Source: Pyrinomonadaceae bacterium
GTDB taxonomy: Bacteria; Acidobacteriota; Blastocatellia; Pyrinomonadales; Pyrinomonadaceae
Assembly (NCBI GenBank): GCA_013813825.1
Contig: JACCRA010000544.1
Coordinates: 1 to 5,488 of the forward strand
Direction: 5' to 3'
DNA length: 5,488 nucleotides
The notes beneath the pieces were generated by a model. The model worked only from the letters and a program-made list of their open reading frames with translations. It had not been told where the DNA came from and searched no databases. Positions 5,464-5,488 of the stretch are shown piece by piece (position 1 is the first letter of the stretch; the number at the start of each line of letters is the position of its first letter). Both the position numbers and the translations under genes were made by a program.

Positions 5464-5488
5464 GCTGCATCCTGTCGTCACAGGATGC

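Larger units (their letters stand above)
4265..5488 (-). mobile_element. IS110-family insertion sequence, left end outside the window
   Basis: The element reads on the minus strand: left end with bridge RNA (beyond 5488 to about 5310), DEDD transposase (5274-4282), then a very short right end of about 15 nt closed by a CT core (plus-strand AG, 4265-4266). A long left and very short right non-coding end is the arrangement of the IS110 group, as opposed to IS1111. There are no terminal inverted repeats of the usual kind, as expected for the family. The boundary at the core is set by two RNA-DNA guide matches, described under the bridge RNA. The left boundary, and hence total length, cannot be seen. 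Confidence 0.85.
5310..5488 (-). ncRNA. IS110 bridge RNA (5' part and both binding loops)
   Basis: On the minus strand upstream of the transposase, about 179 nt fold in the IS621 order. (1) 5' stem-loop: GCAUCCUGU/ACAGGAUGC, 9 bp with loop GACG (5488-5467). (2) Target-binding loop, 5463-5393. (3) Donor-binding loop, 5389-5310. The published IS621 bridge RNA is about 177 nt, close to this. Guide strands match the element's own right end and flank (see the loop entries). The exact 5' end could lie beyond the window. Transcription is expected from a promoter formed when right and left ends join in the circular intermediate; none can be judged here. Structure is by hand, without energy calculation. 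Confidence 0.85.

Overview
The window is a GC-rich bacterial segment with five protein-coding genes and part of an IS110-family insertion sequence that carries its own bridge-RNA gene. High GC, TTG starts, two zinc-ribbon proteins of unassigned function, REP-like hairpins and degenerate 7-bp tandem repeats between genes suggest Acidobacteriota, perhaps a Blastocatellia-like lineage. That assignment rests on remembered sequence style (for example the C-terminal SVTEGTTRLL segment of the 3523-4086 protein), not on a search.

Layout, left to right. (1) 42-1070 (+): a receiver domain fused in frame to a GNAT acetyltransferase. Its true start is doubtful: the best Shine-Dalgarno spacing points to an ATA codon at 123. 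(2) 1071-1336: intergenic, with a possible sigma70-type promoter. (3) 1337-2434 (+): a zinc-ribbon protein of unknown function, overlapping by ATGA (4) rlmB at 2431-3276 (+), a 23S rRNA 2'-O-methyltransferase; the two look translationally coupled. (5) 3277-3522: intergenic, with two heptamer repeat tracts, a REP-like hairpin and a strong stem followed by T6. (6) 3523-4086 (+): a small zinc-ribbon protein with two membrane segments. (7) 4188-4266: a REP-like element of three hairpins, the third cut in half by (8) an IS110 element, 4265 to beyond 5488, read on the minus strand: a 330-aa DEDD transposase and, upstream of it, about 179 nt that fold like the IS621 bridge RNA.

The IS is the strongest find. 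Its leader RNA folds into a 5' stem-loop, a target-binding loop and a donor-binding loop. The donor loop contains ACGGUAUCU, identical to the last 9 nt of the element's right end including a CT core. The target loop contains GUCCCGUAGAU, complementary to the flanking DNA across the same CT core. The two matches overlap on the core, as bridge-RNA recombination requires. This defines the right boundary and core, and lets one predict the missing left end and the original target, a REP-like GTCCC-GTA-GGGAC hairpin. Bridge RNAs are a described class (IS621 work, 2024); this particular RNA and its guides are read here directly from sequence.
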